DNA of 64,000 bases from Sulfitobacter sp. (GCA_029252045.1 JAQXCD010000036.1:88773-152772), one strand, 5' to 3'. Numbered from the stretch's first letter, positions 1 to 9,841 are shown. Translations and numbers: made by a program. Notes: generated from the letters alone by a model not told the origin.

Positions 1-717
1 GCTGCCCGCAATCACCTCTTGGGCGATATTCGCCTCTGGCGGGGTCTGCGATATAACGCGTGTTGTCGTCAGGATCGGATTTAGCGTTGCGCGAAAATCA
101 ACTCCCAGATCGCCTGACATCTGGTCTATGGCTGCCACGCGGCTTGCCACATCGCTGTCGTAGGCCATGGTCATCAGCCGCTCCAGCCGCGTCTTGCGGG
201 CCAGAATGCCTTCATCCGTTTCGGCTGTGATATAGGCGCGCAGCGGTGCCAGCAACGCGGCCCCCGGATCACGGGAAATCGAAACCAGTGCATCAGCGCG
301 TTTGACAGGGTCAGGATCGGACAGTTGGAACTGGACAAGGGCTGTTGCGATCATCGCCCTCACGCCGCTGTTGGGCTTGAGCTGACTGAGATCGGTAGAG
401 GCGGCAGTGCTTACCTCCGCGCCCGTATCCAAGCTTCGCAGCGTGTACATGCCATCTGCGTTCTTGGTTGCGCGAAAGAACAAACCATCCGCCTTGCGCT
501 GCCACATATCCTTGGCCTGCCAGACCTCCAGCACGGTCTGCATCTGGGGCAGTCCGCTTGCCACCAAGGCGTCGATCGCAGGGCCTATCGTGTTGCGCGA
601 ACTTTCCTCGATCAAGGTCCGCTGGCTTTGCAACACATCTTGAACAAGGTGCGTTTGGGCCGAAGCCCAAGAGGAAAAAGAAAGCGCAAAGCACAAGGCG
701 AGCAGCAAGGTCTTCAT
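1..717 (-). CDS. urtB: Urea ABC transporter permease UrtB, N-terminal part (runs off left edge)
   Basis: The reading frame is open from an ATG at 717 down to base 1 (239 codons, no stop). It begins with a signal peptide (MKTLLLALCFALSFSSWASA) followed by about 215 residues of a soluble, periplasm-facing region. UrtB proteins of many proteobacteria carry such an extra N-terminal domain before the branched-chain-type membrane permease domain, which would lie beyond the left edge. UrtB is one of two permeases of the UrtABCDE urea importer. It lies 61 bases downstream of urtA on the same strand, with a hairpin between them. The name rests mainly on position after urtA and on the N-terminal domain type. 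Confidence 0.8.
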   Translation of the reverse strand, partial: MKTLLLALCFALSFSSWASAQTHLVQDVLQSQRTLIEESSRNTIGPAIDALVASGLPQMQTVLEVWQAKDMWQRKADGLFFRATKNADGMYTLRSLDTGAEVSTAASTDLSQLKPNSGVRAMIATALVQFQLSDPDPVKRADALVSISRDPGAALLAPLRAYITAETDEGILARKTRLERLMTMAYDSDVASRVAAIDQMSGDLGVDFRATLNPILTTTRVISQTPPEANIAQEVIAGS

Positions 718-743
718 AATCATATTCCGGGAAATCAGAGGTG

Positions 744-767
744 GAGGGCACGCTGATGCGTGCCCTC
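744..767 (-). promoter_or_regulatory. Hairpin between urtA and urtB
   Basis: A perfect 10-bp inverted repeat (GAGGGCACGC / GCGTGCCCTC) with a 4-base loop lies in the 61-base gap between urtA and urtB. There is no T-run, so it is more likely an mRNA-stabilising or partially terminating hairpin that keeps binding-protein transcript above permease transcript, as known for many ABC operons, than a full terminator. Confidence 0.6.
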
Positions 768-778
768 GCTAGACGCGA

Positions 779-2053
779 TCAGTAGTTGGACAATGTCTGC
801 ACGCAGCTCTTTGTTTCGGTATTATACATACCGCAGCCCAAGTCCTTCCAATCCGACACCAACTTGGCGGATCCTGGCAGGAAGTCCGTCCATGCATCCC
901 CCGGTACTTCCGCAGTCTGGCTGATGATATCGAACTGGCCCTCCGCGGTAATTTCGCCGATCAAAACGGGTTTGGCGAGGTGGTGGTTGGGCAACATAAC
1001 GGCTGTGCCGCCGGTCAGGTTCGGGAATTCCTGCCCGTACATCGCTGTGCGCACGGCATCCACATCCGCCGTCCCTGCTGCCTCTACAGCCGCGATCCAC
1101 ATGTTGAAGCCGATGTAGTGGGCCTCCATCGGATCATTGGTCACGCGCTCTTCGCCCATGCGGGCCTTCCAAGCGGCGATCCATTCTGCGTTGGCCGGCG
1201 TGTCTGCGGATTGGAAGTAATTCCACGCAGCGAGATGGCCGACGAGGTTGCTGGTATCCAGACCGGAGAGTTCTTCCTCTCCGACTGAAAACGCCACAAC
1301 CGGAATGTCATCGGCTGAAATACCTGCCGCTGACAGCTCTTTGTAGAAACCGATGTTCGCATCGCCATTGATGGTCGAGATCACGCCGACTTTCTTGCCA
1401 TCTGCACCCAGTGCAACAACATCGGCCACGATCTTTGACCAGTCAGAATGGCCAAAAGGTGTATAGTTTACAAATATATCACTATCCGCGATGCCTTTGG
1501 ACTGGAGGTAAGCCTCCAAGATGTTGTTGGTCGTGCGCGGGTACACATAGTCGGTGCCAAGAAGTGCGAATTTCTCGATGCCCAGTTCTTCCAGAAAGTA
1601 ATCCGTCGCGGGAATGGCCTGCTGGTTCGGCGCAGCCCCTGTGTAAAACACGTTCTTCGAGCTTTCCTCACCCTCGTATTGTACGGGGTAGAACAGCAGC
1701 CCGTTCAACTCTTCGATAACAGGCAGAACAGATTTCCGTGAAACGGAGGTCCAGTTCCCAAAGATCACGTCGACCTCCTGCACTGTCAGCAATTCGCGCG
1801 CCTTTTCGGCAAACAGGGGCCAGTCCGAGGCCGGATCCACAACAACTGCCTCAAGTTGACAGCCCAACACGCCACCTTTGGCGTTTTGCTGTTCGATCAG
1901 CATTTCCATCGTGTCTTTCAATGTGGTCTCCGAGATCGCCATCGTACCGGAGAGCGAGTGCAGGACACCCACTTTGATCGGGCAATCGGCGGCCATGGCA
2001 GGTAGTGCCGTACCAAGGGCAAAGACGGTGGCAAGAGCAGTTGTCGTTTTCAT
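779..2053 (-). CDS. urtA: Urea ABC transporter substrate-binding protein UrtA
   Basis: Periplasmic urea-binding component of the Urt importer (424 aa). The N-terminus MKTTTALATVFALGTALPA is a clear signal peptide. The mature part matches the amide/urea-binding Peripla_BP_6-like family (CPIKVGVLHSLSGTMAISE start, a GNWTSVSRKSV stretch, FYPVQYEGEE, then TDYVYPRTTN). The longer open frame begins at 2167, but the ATG at 2053 is chosen because it starts the signal peptide and is preceded by AAGGAGATATCTT. It stands divergent from the urease operon, consistent with uptake of urea for UreABC. A hairpin follows before urtB. Confidence 0.93.
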   Translation of the reverse strand: MKTTTALATVFALGTALPAMAADCPIKVGVLHSLSGTMAISETTLKDTMEMLIEQQNAKGGVLGCQLEAVVVDPASDWPLFAEKARELLTVQEVDVIFGNWTSVSRKSVLPVIEELNGLLFYPVQYEGEESSKNVFYTGAAPNQQAIPATDYFLEELGIEKFALLGTDYVYPRTTNNILEAYLQSKGIADSDIFVNYTPFGHSDWSKIVADVVALGADGKKVGVISTINGDANIGFYKELSAAGISADDIPVVAFSVGEEELSGLDTSNLVGHLAAWNYFQSADTPANAEWIAAWKARMGEERVTNDPMEAHYIGFNMWIAAVEAAGTADVDAVRTAMYGQEFPNLTGGTAVMLPNHHLAKPVLIGEITAEGQFDIISQTAEVPGDAWTDFLPGSAKLVSDWKDLGCGMYNTETKSCVQTLSNY

Positions 2054-2395
2054 AAGATATCTCCTTGCAGGGACACCCGTCGCATCTTGCTCTCGCAAGA
2101 CATGGCGATTAGCTACACCCTGCAACTTAAATGTTGCAAACCGTGTGGCGGCTGGTCTGAGGTCCAATTCATCCGGTCGTCACACACCCTACCGTCACCG
2201 TCACGATTCGACGGCCGGGGATGCACCGAGATTGCTGCGTCGCAGCGCAGAGGGCAATTTTGACTGCGCATAAAGTCATCCGCTCTACGTTAATGCTCAA
2301 TAGTTACGCACCAATCATCTTGGCCGCCCTGAAATTAATCATTTGCGCGATTTCGCAAGATGGTTTTGGCCTAATCTCTGCCGCACCACCCCTCA
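2054..2395. promoter_or_regulatory. Divergent urt/ure control region
   Basis: This gene-free stretch of 342 bases separates divergent urtA and ureD and must hold both promoters. Two inverted repeats stand out: GCTGCG-T-CGCAGC at 2234-2246 (perfect, 6-bp arms) and TTGCG-N6-CGCAA at 2343-2358, about 38 bases upstream of the ureD start. Either could be an operator. Urea genes are commonly under nitrogen control (NtrC), but neither repeat is a convincing match to an NtrC site and I do not see a clear sigma-54 -24/-12 element. Confidence 0.4.
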
Positions 2396-3283
2396 ATGTG
2401 TTGGAAATACAGGCAACACGACGTTTTGCTGGGGTCTCTTATCAACCAACTCTTCCATACCGATTTGCCTCGAACGGGGCTAGAACAGCCACGCGCCCGT
2501 GGCTCGGGAAGGCTCTATGTCTTTGGGGACGAGCACGGCGTTACCCGCCTCCGTGACCTGCGCCAGTCGGGATCGTTCAGGTTGGTACTGCCGCGGACCT
2601 ACAGGCCCGATGCCGAGGCGATTTTGGTCAATACGGCTGGTGGCATCACCGGCGGTGATCAGTTTTCCCTCGAGATAGAAGTGCAAACAGGCGCCACGCT
2701 GAGAATGACCACCCAAGCCGCCGAACGCGCCTACCGCGCGCAATCTGGCGAGATTGCCCGCGTTACCACAGACGTGTCGGTTCAAGACGGGGCCAGCCTG
2801 AATTGGCTGCCGCAAGAGTTGATCCTGTTTGACCGCTGCGCGTTGCGGCGGCGATTGAACATTGATCTGGCCCCGCGCGCGCGCCTGTTGATGGTCGAAT
2901 CCGTGGTCTTCGGCCGCGCCGCCATGCGCGAAGTGTTAAACGATGTGATCTTTCAGGATCGCATCAGGATCACCCGCAATCGCCGCCCTCTCTATATTGA
3001 CGGGATGGACCTCCACGGCGATGCCGCTGCACATCTGGCCCGTCCCGCCATCGCAAACGGGGCCGGTGCAATGGCAAGCATCGTGATGGTTGGCCCCGAT
3101 GCAGGGCGCCACCTCAAAACAGTCCGCGCAGCGCTGCCGCAAACGGCGGGAGCCAGCATGCTGGCAGACGATGTGCTGGTGATCCGCCTGCTTGCCATCG
3201 ACAGCTTCGAGCTTAGGCGCGGCCTGATCCCTATCCTCGAGCACCTTTCAAACAACACTTTACCCGCGTCCTGGAGGCTATAA
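2396..3283 (+). CDS. ureD: Urease accessory protein UreD
   Basis: UreD (UreH) is the scaffold that joins UreF and UreG on apo-urease for nickel loading. The family hallmark VNTAGGITGGD is present near residue 80, followed by the ATLRMTTQAAERAYR strand; the tail SFELRRGLIPILEHL is also typical. At 295 aa it is slightly longer than usual, and the first about 28 residues before LEQPRARGSG are not obviously conserved. The ATG at 2396 has no good ribosome site, so the true start may be a downstream TTG (for example 2465). It is the first gene of the urease operon, ending 3 bases before ureA. Confidence 0.9.
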   Translation: MCWKYRQHDVLLGSLINQLFHTDLPRTGLEQPRARGSGRLYVFGDEHGVTRLRDLRQSGSFRLVLPRTYRPDAEAILVNTAGGITGGDQFSLEIEVQTGATLRMTTQAAERAYRAQSGEIARVTTDVSVQDGASLNWLPQELILFDRCALRRRLNIDLAPRARLLMVESVVFGRAAMREVLNDVIFQDRIRITRNRRPLYIDGMDLHGDAAAHLARPAIANGAGAMASIVMVGPDAGRHLKTVRAALPQTAGASMLADDVLVIRLLAIDSFELRRGLIPILEHLSNNTLPASWRL

Positions 3284-3286
3284 ACC

Positions 3287-3589
3287 ATGCAACTAACCCC
3301 CCGCGAAAAAGACAAGCTGCTTATCGCAATGGCCGCCCAGGTCGCCCGAAAACGCTTGGCGCGCGGCGTAAAACTCAACCATCCGGAAGCCATTGCTTTG
3401 ATCACCGACACGGTTGTTGAAGGCGCGCGGGATGGGCGCTCTGTCGCTGATATGATGGAGGCCGGCGGTCACGTCATTACCCGCGACCAATGTATGCAGG
3501 GCATCCCCGAGATGATCCACGAGGTGCAGGTCGAGGCCACCTTTCCCGACGGGACCAAACTGGTCACTGTCCACAACCCAATTCGCTGA
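3287..3589 (+). CDS. ureA: Urease subunit gamma UreA
   Basis: Small structural subunit of urease (100 aa, the usual length). It starts [17 protein letters not shown] and carries the [23 protein letters not shown] and [20 protein letters not shown] segments that define the gamma subunit. It follows ureD after 3 bases. UreA packs with UreB and UreC to form the (alpha-beta-gamma)3 enzyme that splits urea to ammonia and carbamate in the cytoplasm. Confidence 0.97.
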   Translation: MQLTPREKDKLLIAMAAQVARKRLARGVKLNHPEAIALITDTVVEGARDGRSVADMMEAGGHVITRDQCMQGIPEMIHEVQVEATFPDGTKLVTVHNPIR

Positions 3590-3610
3590 AACTGTACAGA
3601 AGGACTTGAT

Positions 3611-3778
3611 ATGAAACATCTGCTTGCCCCCTTGGTTTATGTGTTCACCGCCTCTCTGGCCGCAGCGCATAGCAGCACACATCTGCATCACCATCTCAAT
3701 GATCCCGGCTGGCTGCCTGTTGTGGGGGGAGTCCTGCTCATTGCAGTAGCCTCGGTCATTCTGGCAACACGCAAATGA
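3611..3778 (+). CDS. 55-aa His-rich membrane peptide inside the urease operon
   Basis: A short frame (ATG at 3611, TGA at 3776-3778) lies between ureA and ureB. Its stop overlaps the ureB ATG (ATGA at 3775), which implies translational coupling. The peptide has a signal-like hydrophobic start ([19 protein letters not shown]), then a His cluster ([10 protein letters not shown]), then a second hydrophobic helix ([18 protein letters not shown]) and RK at the end. It is not a known urease subunit. The five histidines suggest metal contact, possibly nickel at the membrane or periplasm, but this is inference. Confidence 0.7.
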   Translation: MKHLLAPLVYVFTASLAAAHSSTHLHHHLNDPGWLPVVGGVLLIAVASVILATRK

Positions 3779-4080
3779 TCCCCGGCGAGGTTTTCCCTGC
3801 CGCAGGCACCCTAACCCTTAATGCCGGTGCGCAGGCCCTTACCCTGATGGTGGCCAATACGGGCGACCGCCCTGTGCAGGTCGGCAGTCACTACCATTTC
3901 GCAGAAACCAACCCGGCGCTGGAGTTTGACCGCGCTACCGCGCGGGGTCTGCGCCTTGATATTGCATCTGGCACCGCTGTGCGGTTCGAACCCGGTCAAC
4001 GCCGGGAGGTGCAGCTGATCCCGTTTGGCGGGGCGCGACGCATTTTTGGCTTTAACGCCCAAGTTATGGGAGACCTGTAA
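3775..4080 (+). CDS. ureB: Urease subunit beta UreB
   Basis: Beta structural subunit (101 aa). It starts [18 protein letters not shown], with the conserved [18 protein letters not shown] and [16 protein letters not shown] segments of the family. Its ATG overlaps the stop of the small His-rich peptide, and its TAA shares one base with the ureC ATG, so ureA-peptide-ureB-ureC is translated as a coupled set. Confidence 0.97.
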   Translation: MIPGEVFPAAGTLTLNAGAQALTLMVANTGDRPVQVGSHYHFAETNPALEFDRATARGLRLDIASGTAVRFEPGQRREVQLIPFGGARRIFGFNAQVMGDL

Positions 4081-5789
4081 TGCCCACCCAAATCCCCCGT
4101 GCGCAATATGCCGCCATGTATGGCCCCACCACCGGAGACCGCCTTCGCCTTGCTGACACAGATCTGATCATCGAGGTAGAGCGTGACCTGACCCGTTACG
4201 GCGACGAGGTAAAGTTCGGCGGCGGCAAAACCATCCGCGACGGAATGGGCCAGTCCCAAGTCACCCGGGCGGGCGGAGCCGTCGATACCGTCATTACCAA
4301 CGCGTTGATCGTGGACCATTCCGGCATCTACAAAGCTGACGTCGCTTTGAAAGGCGGGCTGATCCATGCCATCGGCAAAGCGGGCAATCCCGACACGCAA
4401 ACCGGCGTCGATATCATCATCGGTCCCGGCACGGAAATCATCGCAGGTGAAGGTCGCATTCTGACCGCAGGCGGCATGGACAGCCACATCCACTTTATCT
4501 GCCCCCAGCAGATGGAGGACTCGTTGCATTCCGGCGTGACCACCTGTTTTGGCGGCGGCACCGGCCCCGCGCATGGAACGCTGGCCACGACATGCACCTC
4601 CGGCCCGTGGCATATCGGGCGGATGTTGCAGGCGTTTGACGGCATTCCGATGAATATCGGCCTGTCGGGCAAAGGTAACGCCAGCCAACCCGGCGCATTG
4701 ATCGAGATGGTCAACGCAGGGGCCTGTGCGCTGAAGCTGCACGAGGATTGGGGCACAACACCGGCCGCGATTGATTGCTGCCTGTCGGTTGCCGACGACA
4801 TGGACGTGCAGGTGATGATCCATACGGATACATTAAACGAAAGCGGCTTTGTCGAGCATACCGTCGCCGCGATGAAGGGCCGCACCATTCACGCCTTCCA
4901 TACCGAAGGTGCGGGCGGCGGGCATGCCCCCGACATCATCAAGATTTGCGGGGATGCCAATGTCCTGCCTTCCTCTACCAATCCGACCCGCCCCTTCACG
5001 GTGAACACGCTCGAAGAGCATCTGGACATGCTCATGGTCTGCCACCACCTCGACAAATCAATCCCCGAAGACATCGCCTTTGCCGAGAGCCGCATCCGGC
5101 GCGAGACGATTGCGGCAGAAGATATCCTGCACGACATCGGTGCGTTTTCGATCATCGCCTCCGATTCGCAAGCCATGGGCCGTGTCGGCGAGGTGCTGAT
5201 CCGCACATGGCAAACGGCAGACAAGATGAAGAAACAACGCGGTGCATTAGCGGAAGAAACCGGCAACAACGACAACATACGCGTGCGCCGCTACATTGCA
5301 AAATACACAATCAATCCGGCGATTGCCCAAGGTGTAAGCCATGTTCTGGGCGATGTTACGGTTGGGAAACGTGCCGATCTTGTGTTGTGGAACCCTGCAT
5401 TCTTTGGCGTCAAACCCGAGATGGTCCTGATGGCGGGGACCATTGTGGTGGCCCAAATGGGTGACCCCAACGCGTCAATCCCCACACCGCAACCCGTCTA
5501 CAGCCGCGCGATGTTCGGCGCTTACGGCACTGCGCTGCGGCATAACTCGATCAGCTTTGTCTCTGCGGCGGCACAGGATGCCGGCATTGGCGACACATTG
5601 GGGCTCTCCAAGCAAACCGTAGCAGTGCGCAATACGCGCAACATCGGCAAAGCCGACATGATTCTAAACGACGCCCTGCCACAAATCGAGGTCCACCCCG
5701 AAACCTACGAGGTGCGCGCAGATGGCGTTTTGTTGACTTGCCAACCTGCTGAAGTGCTGCCGATGGCGCAACGCTATTTCATGTTCTGA
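4080..5789 (+). CDS. ureC: Urease subunit alpha UreC (catalytic)
   Basis: Catalytic subunit (569 aa, full length). Visible active-site elements: HIH at 136-138 (nickel ligands), the carbamylated lysine K219 in [12 protein letters not shown]221, H248 and H274 (the [15 protein letters not shown] stretch), the mobile flap MVCHHLD with C321 and H322, and D362 in SDSQAMGR. All needed residues are present, so the enzyme should be active once loaded with nickel by UreDEFG, whose genes are all in this operon. Confidence 0.98.
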   Translation: MPTQIPRAQYAAMYGPTTGDRLRLADTDLIIEVERDLTRYGDEVKFGGGKTIRDGMGQSQVTRAGGAVDTVITNALIVDHSGIYKADVALKGGLIHAIGKAGNPDTQTGVDIIIGPGTEIIAGEGRILTAGGMDSHIHFICPQQMEDSLHSGVTTCFGGGTGPAHGTLATTCTSGPWHIGRMLQAFDGIPMNIGLSGKGNASQPGALIEMVNAGACALKLHEDWGTTPAAIDCCLSVADDMDVQVMIHTDTLNESGFVEHTVAAMKGRTIHAFHTEGAGGGHAPDIIKICGDANVLPSSTNPTRPFTVNTLEEHLDMLMVCHHLDKSIPEDIAFAESRIRRETIAAEDILHDIGAFSIIASDSQAMGRVGEVLIRTWQTADKMKKQRGALAEETGNNDNIRVRRYIAKYTINPAIAQGVSHVLGDVTVGKRADLVLWNPAFFGVKPEMVLMAGTIVVAQMGDPNASIPTPQPVYSRAMFGAYGTALRHNSISFVSAAAQDAGIGDTLGLSKQTVAVRNTRNIGKADMILNDALPQIEVHPETYEVRADGVLLTCQPAEVLPMAQRYFMF

Positions 5790-5798
5790 GAGGACGTT

Positions 5799-6272
5799 AT
5801 GACACACCTTCCTATTGCGCAAATCCTGCACCGCAAAGGGCATTGGTCTGGCCCCGCAACCACATGCGAGCTGGACTATACCGGGCGTTTCCTGCGCCGC
5901 AAACGGCTCACCACCACGTCGGGCGAAGCCTTTATCGTCGATCTGGCACAGACCACCTCACTGGATGATGGCGACGCGCTTGAACTTGATAACGGCCTTT
6001 TGGTCCAGATTACTGCGGGCGTTGAGGAACTCTATAAGATATCCGGCCCTGACCTTGTGCGGCTGGCGTGGCATGTCGGCAACCGTCATACGCCTTGCCA
6101 GATCAATACCGATCACCTGCTGATCCAGGCTGATCCCGTCATTGGCCACATGCTGGAACACCTCGGCGCTGTTGTTGAACCGCTTACAGCCGCCTTCACC
6201 CCCGAAGGCGGCGCCTATGGTCATGGCCGCACCCACTCCCATGAACATGTCGCCACCGCACATGAGCACTGA
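5799..6272 (+). CDS. ureE: Urease nickel-donor chaperone UreE
   Basis: UreE delivers Ni2+ to the urease maturation complex (157 aa). The N-terminal UreE fold (LHRKGHWSG..., LTTTSGEAFIVDL) is followed by the metal-binding core WHVGNRHTPCQ and a His-rich tail ([16 protein letters not shown]). It begins 9 bases after ureC and overlaps ureF by 11 bases. Confidence 0.95.
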   Translation: MTHLPIAQILHRKGHWSGPATTCELDYTGRFLRRKRLTTTSGEAFIVDLAQTTSLDDGDALELDNGLLVQITAGVEELYKISGPDLVRLAWHVGNRHTPCQINTDHLLIQADPVIGHMLEHLGAVVEPLTAAFTPEGGAYGHGRTHSHEHVATAHEH

Positions 6273-6909
6273 ACACAATATTCTGACCCTCGCCCAATGG
6301 CTGTCACCGGCATTTCCTGTGGGCGCGTTTGCCTATTCGCACGGTCTGGAAACAGCCATTCAAGACGGTGCAATCGCAACTGCCGTCGGGCTAGAGCAAT
6401 GGCTATCGGACGTTTTGAACTATGGCAGCGGGAGAAACGATTGCATCCTGTTACGCGTGGCTCATGCATGTGGGTCGGAGGCGGCCTTGGAGGATGTAAA
6501 CCAAACGGCTTTGGCGGTTTCCGCATCCAGCGAGCGCGTGCTTGAAACGCAGCTTCAAGGGACCGCATTCAGCCAAACAACTGCCGCGATTTGGGGCAGC
6601 GATCAGGCAACAGTTTGCTACCCTGTCGCCGTCGGCCGCGCAGTTGCCCACATGCAATTGGACGTCGACTTGGCAACGGCGCTATATCTCCATGCCTTTG
6701 CCGCCAATCTGGTATCTGCGGCGGTGCGGGCCGTACCGCTGGGCCAAACGGAGGGTCAAAGGGTTGTCGCAGCCCTGATCCCCCTGTGCGACCGGATTGC
6801 CAGCGAGACCCGAGACGCCACGCTGGATGATCTGAGCAGCACCGCCTTTCTCTCGGATATCGCAGCCATGCAACACGAACCCCTTCAACCAAGGATATTC
6901 CGCTCATGA
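6262..6909 (+). CDS. ureF: Urease accessory protein UreF
   Basis: Regulator of the UreG GTPase in urease maturation (215 aa). The chosen ATG at 6262 gives [30 protein letters not shown] in two readable blocks typical of UreF; the longer upstream frame from 6142 is only the shifted reading of ureE. TGA overlaps the ureG ATG (ATGA at 6906). Confidence 0.93.
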   Translation: MSTEHNILTLAQWLSPAFPVGAFAYSHGLETAIQDGAIATAVGLEQWLSDVLNYGSGRNDCILLRVAHACGSEAALEDVNQTALAVSASSERVLETQLQGTAFSQTTAAIWGSDQATVCYPVAVGRAVAHMQLDVDLATALYLHAFAANLVSAAVRAVPLGQTEGQRVVAALIPLCDRIASETRDATLDDLSSTAFLSDIAAMQHEPLQPRIFRS

Positions 6910-7529
6910 CAGAACTCAACGGTCCATTGCGCATCGGGATTGGTGGCCCTGTCGGGGCTGGAAAAACGACCCTGACAGCCTGCCTTGCCCGCGCATTGCA
7001 GCTCGACTTCTCGATTGGGGTGATCACCAATGACATTTACACCCAAGAGGACGCGGAGGCGTTGATGCGGATGCAAATTCTGCCACAAGACCGCATTATA
7101 GGTGTCGAAACAGGCGGTTGCCCCCATACTGCAATTCGCGAGGACGCCTCGATTAATCTTGCCGCCGTCGCGCAGATGCGCGCACGCCATCCTGATCTTG
7201 ATATTGTTCTGATCGAAAGCGGCGGTGACAATTTGTCTGCGACTTTCAGCCCCGAACTGGCGGACGTAACTCTCTATGTGATTGACGTGGCAGCCGGAGA
7301 AGACATTCCGCGCAAAGGAGGGCCCGCGCTGACAAAGTCGGACGTGCTTGTCATCAACAAAACCGATCTTGCACCGTATGTTGGCGCCTCGTTGGATATG
7401 ATGAAGCAAGACTGCAAAAACATGCGCAACGGGCGGCCATTCGTCTTTTGCGCGCTGCGGCATGGTGAAGGGACTGACGAGGTTCTCAGCCACATTCTGG
7501 AAATTGGGGGGCTTTCCAAGGCGCGGTAG
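6906..7529 (+). CDS. ureG: Urease accessory GTPase UreG
   Basis: SIMIBI-class GTPase that powers nickel insertion into urease (207 aa). The P-loop GPVGAGKTT is at 14-22, the metal-binding CPH motif at 72-74 ([13 protein letters not shown]), the [14 protein letters not shown] block and the [11 protein letters not shown] guanine-specificity motif follow. It is the last gene of the ure operon. Confidence 0.97.
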   Translation: MTELNGPLRIGIGGPVGAGKTTLTACLARALQLDFSIGVITNDIYTQEDAEALMRMQILPQDRIIGVETGGCPHTAIREDASINLAAVAQMRARHPDLDIVLIESGGDNLSATFSPELADVTLYVIDVAAGEDIPRKGGPALTKSDVLVINKTDLAPYVGASLDMMKQDCKNMRNGRPFVFCALRHGEGTDEVLSHILEIGGLSKAR

Positions 7530-7740
7530 AGGCCGCCCAGAATACACAGATTAGGGGCCGCTCTGTGTCAAAAGGACTACGCGCGATACTTGGTTTGAAC
7601 TCAAAAATTTCAGGCTGGTTGTTTTGCCGAGAGGCTGTGTTCGAAGCCACTAATCGCAGCATGTAACCTAACGTTGAGGTATCAATTTCGCCACCCTTCG
7701 CGTGAAACGAAGGCAAAAATCACCCACGGCCCCCTGCTGC

Positions 7741-8055
7741 CTAATCCAGTGAAACAGGCGCGCCGTGGGCGGTGTGCAGATAGGCATGCTCCCACCGCGC
7801 GCGCATTTGCTCGACTGCGGCGGGGTCTGCCATGTTGATCTCAGCCAGAAACGTCTCAAGCGTTTCCAGCCACGCGGCAAAGTAATCCTCGCCGCCGTTA
7901 AGTTCCTTGGCCAGCCCGTGCTGTTTGAGTGTGGCACCAAAGCGCTCGGCCCAGTCGCCCCAGACAAAATGCCCCGCCTCGTTCAAATGCACGGTCAGCG
8001 CAAAGAGTTGCACGTGCCAGGGGGCTTCGAAAACGGGTTCGGGTGCGCTGGTCAT
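7741..8055 (-). CDS. Nitrile hydratase activator / accessory protein
   Basis: A 104-aa protein of the nitrile hydratase accessory family (P14K-like), related to the N-terminal half of the beta subunit: FEAPWHVQLFALTVHLNEAGHFVWGDWAERFG is recognisable in parts. These proteins escort cobalt into the alpha subunit. The ATG at 8055 overlaps the beta-subunit stop (ATGA), so the upstream extension of the open frame is not used. It is third in the alpha-beta-activator operon. Confidence 0.85.
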   Translation of the reverse strand: MTSAPEPVFEAPWHVQLFALTVHLNEAGHFVWGDWAERFGATLKQHGLAKELNGGEDYFAAWLETLETFLAEINMADPAAVEQMRARWEHAYLHTAHGAPVSLD

Positions 8056-8726
8056 AGAGGCTCCAGATAGCTTTGCCACAGGTCCAGCACGACCTCGTCG
8101 CGGGGGTGTTCGGGGTGTTGCCACAGCTCGGATGCCGGGACGATGACGGCATAAAGCGGCTCGGGCGCCTCGCCCAGCCCATGTGCATTGCTGTCTGGCA
8201 GGATATGGGTACCGTGATAGCGCAGAATGCGACCGCGGGCACCGGCAGCGTATTTGGGCAAACGGGTGTGGCCGCCTGCAACCAGCACGTTTTCGGCGAT
8301 GCGCCGGGTCATCACCGCATCCCCGACACTGAAAACAGGGGCTACATCGCTGTCACGGGTTGCGGGGCCACCGCGTGCCAACACGACCGCGACCTGATCA
8401 GCGGTCAGTTTTTTGTCGGCAAGATCACTGATTTGCGTGACGGTCTGATCTGCCATTTCCTCGCGGGTCAGCACACCGCGATGCACCAGCATGTCGGCCA
8501 ACCCGCCCATCCACTTTTCGTAATAGCTGAACGCCATGTAATCCTTGGGTGACAGGGATTCGCGCGCATGGCGCGAGACGTCGATATTCCATTTGCCCAA
8601 ACTGCCGGCCGCAAGTGTGACGGCCAGCGCGCGGGCATGCCAATCGGTATAAAAGACTACGTCATCGGCATCGGGCACCACGGGGCCTTCCCCAAAACGC
8701 CCACCCATGTCATGAACGCGGCTCAT
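8052..8726 (-). CDS. nthB: Nitrile hydratase subunit beta
   Basis: Beta subunit (224 aa) of nitrile hydratase, which converts nitriles to amides. It begins [16 protein letters not shown], the standard start of the family, and contains [20 protein letters not shown] and, near the C-terminus, [19 protein letters not shown] and [11 protein letters not shown]. The ATG at 8726 overlaps the alpha-subunit stop. Confidence 0.94.
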   Translation of the reverse strand: MSRVHDMGGRFGEGPVVPDADDVVFYTDWHARALAVTLAAGSLGKWNIDVSRHARESLSPKDYMAFSYYEKWMGGLADMLVHRGVLTREEMADQTVTQISDLADKKLTADQVAVVLARGGPATRDSDVAPVFSVGDAVMTRRIAENVLVAGGHTRLPKYAAGARGRILRYHGTHILPDSNAHGLGEAPEPLYAVIVPASELWQHPEHPRDEVVLDLWQSYLEPL

Positions 8727-9343
8727 GCCGGTACCTTTGCCAGTCCGGTGCCGATCATACTGTCGCGGGTGACCAGATCCATCAGGGCGGCTTCGGACCA
8801 GCCTTCGGTACCTTCGGGGCGCATGGGGATAACCAGATAGCGGACCTCGGCGGTCGAATCCCAAACCCGGACAGAGGAATCAGCGGGCAAGGTCACGCCA
8901 AAATCAGCCAGTACGGCGCGTGGTTCGCGCACGACACGGGCGCGGTAGGCATCGGATTTGTACCAGCCCGGCGGAATGCCCAGCAGCGGCCATGGATAGC
9001 AGCTGCACAGGGTGCAGACGACAATGTTGTGGGTGTCGGTAGTGTTTTCGACCACGACCATATGCTCCCCCTGACGGCCGTAATAACCCAGTTCCAGTAG
9101 GGCAGCGTCTGCGTCTGCCCGCAAAGCGTCGATAAAGGCAGGATCGCTCCACGCTTTGGCCACCACATGCGCGCCATTGCGCGGGCCGATCTTATTTTCA
9201 TAGGTGTCGATGATGACATCAAGGGCCGCCGGATCAACCAGCCCTTTTTGCGTCAATATCGTCTCAAGCGCCCTAACCCGCAAGGCGGGCGCGGGCGGCA
9301 AGAGGGCGTGCGGGTGATCGTGATCATGGTGGTCATGGGGCAT
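8723..9343 (-). CDS. nthA: Nitrile hydratase subunit alpha, cobalt type
   Basis: Metal-binding catalytic subunit (206 aa from ATG 9343). The claw motif C110-TLC113-SC115 with Thr after the first Cys is the signature of low-spin cobalt nitrile hydratases (iron enzymes have Ser there). An unusual His/Asp-rich N-terminus ([12 protein letters not shown]) could hold metal before insertion. A TTG seven codons upstream is an alternative start. It leads a three-gene operon; the amidase that would use its product is not adjacent, though an amidase lies near 57000. Confidence 0.95.
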   Translation of the reverse strand: MPHDHHDHDHPHALLPPAPALRVRALETILTQKGLVDPAALDVIIDTYENKIGPRNGAHVVAKAWSDPAFIDALRADADAALLELGYYGRQGEHMVVVENTTDTHNIVVCTLCSCYPWPLLGIPPGWYKSDAYRARVVREPRAVLADFGVTLPADSSVRVWDSTAEVRYLVIPMRPEGTEGWSEAALMDLVTRDSMIGTGLAKVPA

Positions 9344-9478
9344 GAAAGCCAGATTGCCCTGCAATAATCGGCTTGTCTACGGGGCATAGCGCATATCATC
9401 CGCGCATCCTCCCTTGCCCCCATAAGCAAACTTGCCTAGATACCCCCAACCGATCCAGAAAAGAGCAGTCTGCACCCC

Positions 9479-9841
9479 ATGGAAAATGTCGTCCTGATCA
9501 TCCACCTTATCCTAGCACTTGGCCTGATTGGCGTGGTGCTGCTGCAACGCTCCGAAGGCGGCGGGCTTGGAATGGGTGGCGGCGGTGGCGCTAACTCCGG
9601 CCGTCCGGCGGCAAACCCGATGAGCAAACTGACATGGGTTTTTGGTGCTGCATTTGTGGTAACCTCGATCACGCTGACCATCTTGTCCGCGCAGAAATCC
9701 GCAGGGGTTTCGGTGCTTGACCGTCTGAGCGCATCCCCACCCGCATTAAACCAGAGTGAGCCGGCGCAGTTGCCAGAGGCGGGAAGCCTGCTGCCACCAG
9801 CCGAGGGCGACAATGCCCCGCTGGTTCCCACACTCGACTAA
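9479..9841 (+). CDS. secG: Preprotein translocase subunit SecG
   Basis: Two-helix subunit of the SecYEG channel (120 aa). The N-terminal helix ENVVLIIHLILALGLIGVVLLQ is followed by the glycine-rich cytoplasmic loop (RSEGGGLGMGGGGG), a second helix (WVFGAAFVVTSITLTIL) and a low-complexity Pro/Ala tail usual in alphaproteobacteria. It is followed by pyrG, a common order in Rhodobacteraceae. Confidence 0.93.
   Translation: MENVVLIIHLILALGLIGVVLLQRSEGGGLGMGGGGGANSGRPAANPMSKLTWVFGAAFVVTSITLTILSAQKSAGVSVLDRLSASPPALNQSEPAQLPEAGSLLPPAEGDNAPLVPTLD

Noticed and set aside
3996..4823. Antisense 275-codon open frame inside ureC
   Set aside because: Mirror of a strongly conserved gene; no supporting features.
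7695..7713. CCTTCG-N7-CGAAGG hairpin as a terminator after the nitrile hydratase operon
   Set aside because: Six-bp stem and no proper T-run in either direction; too weak to call.
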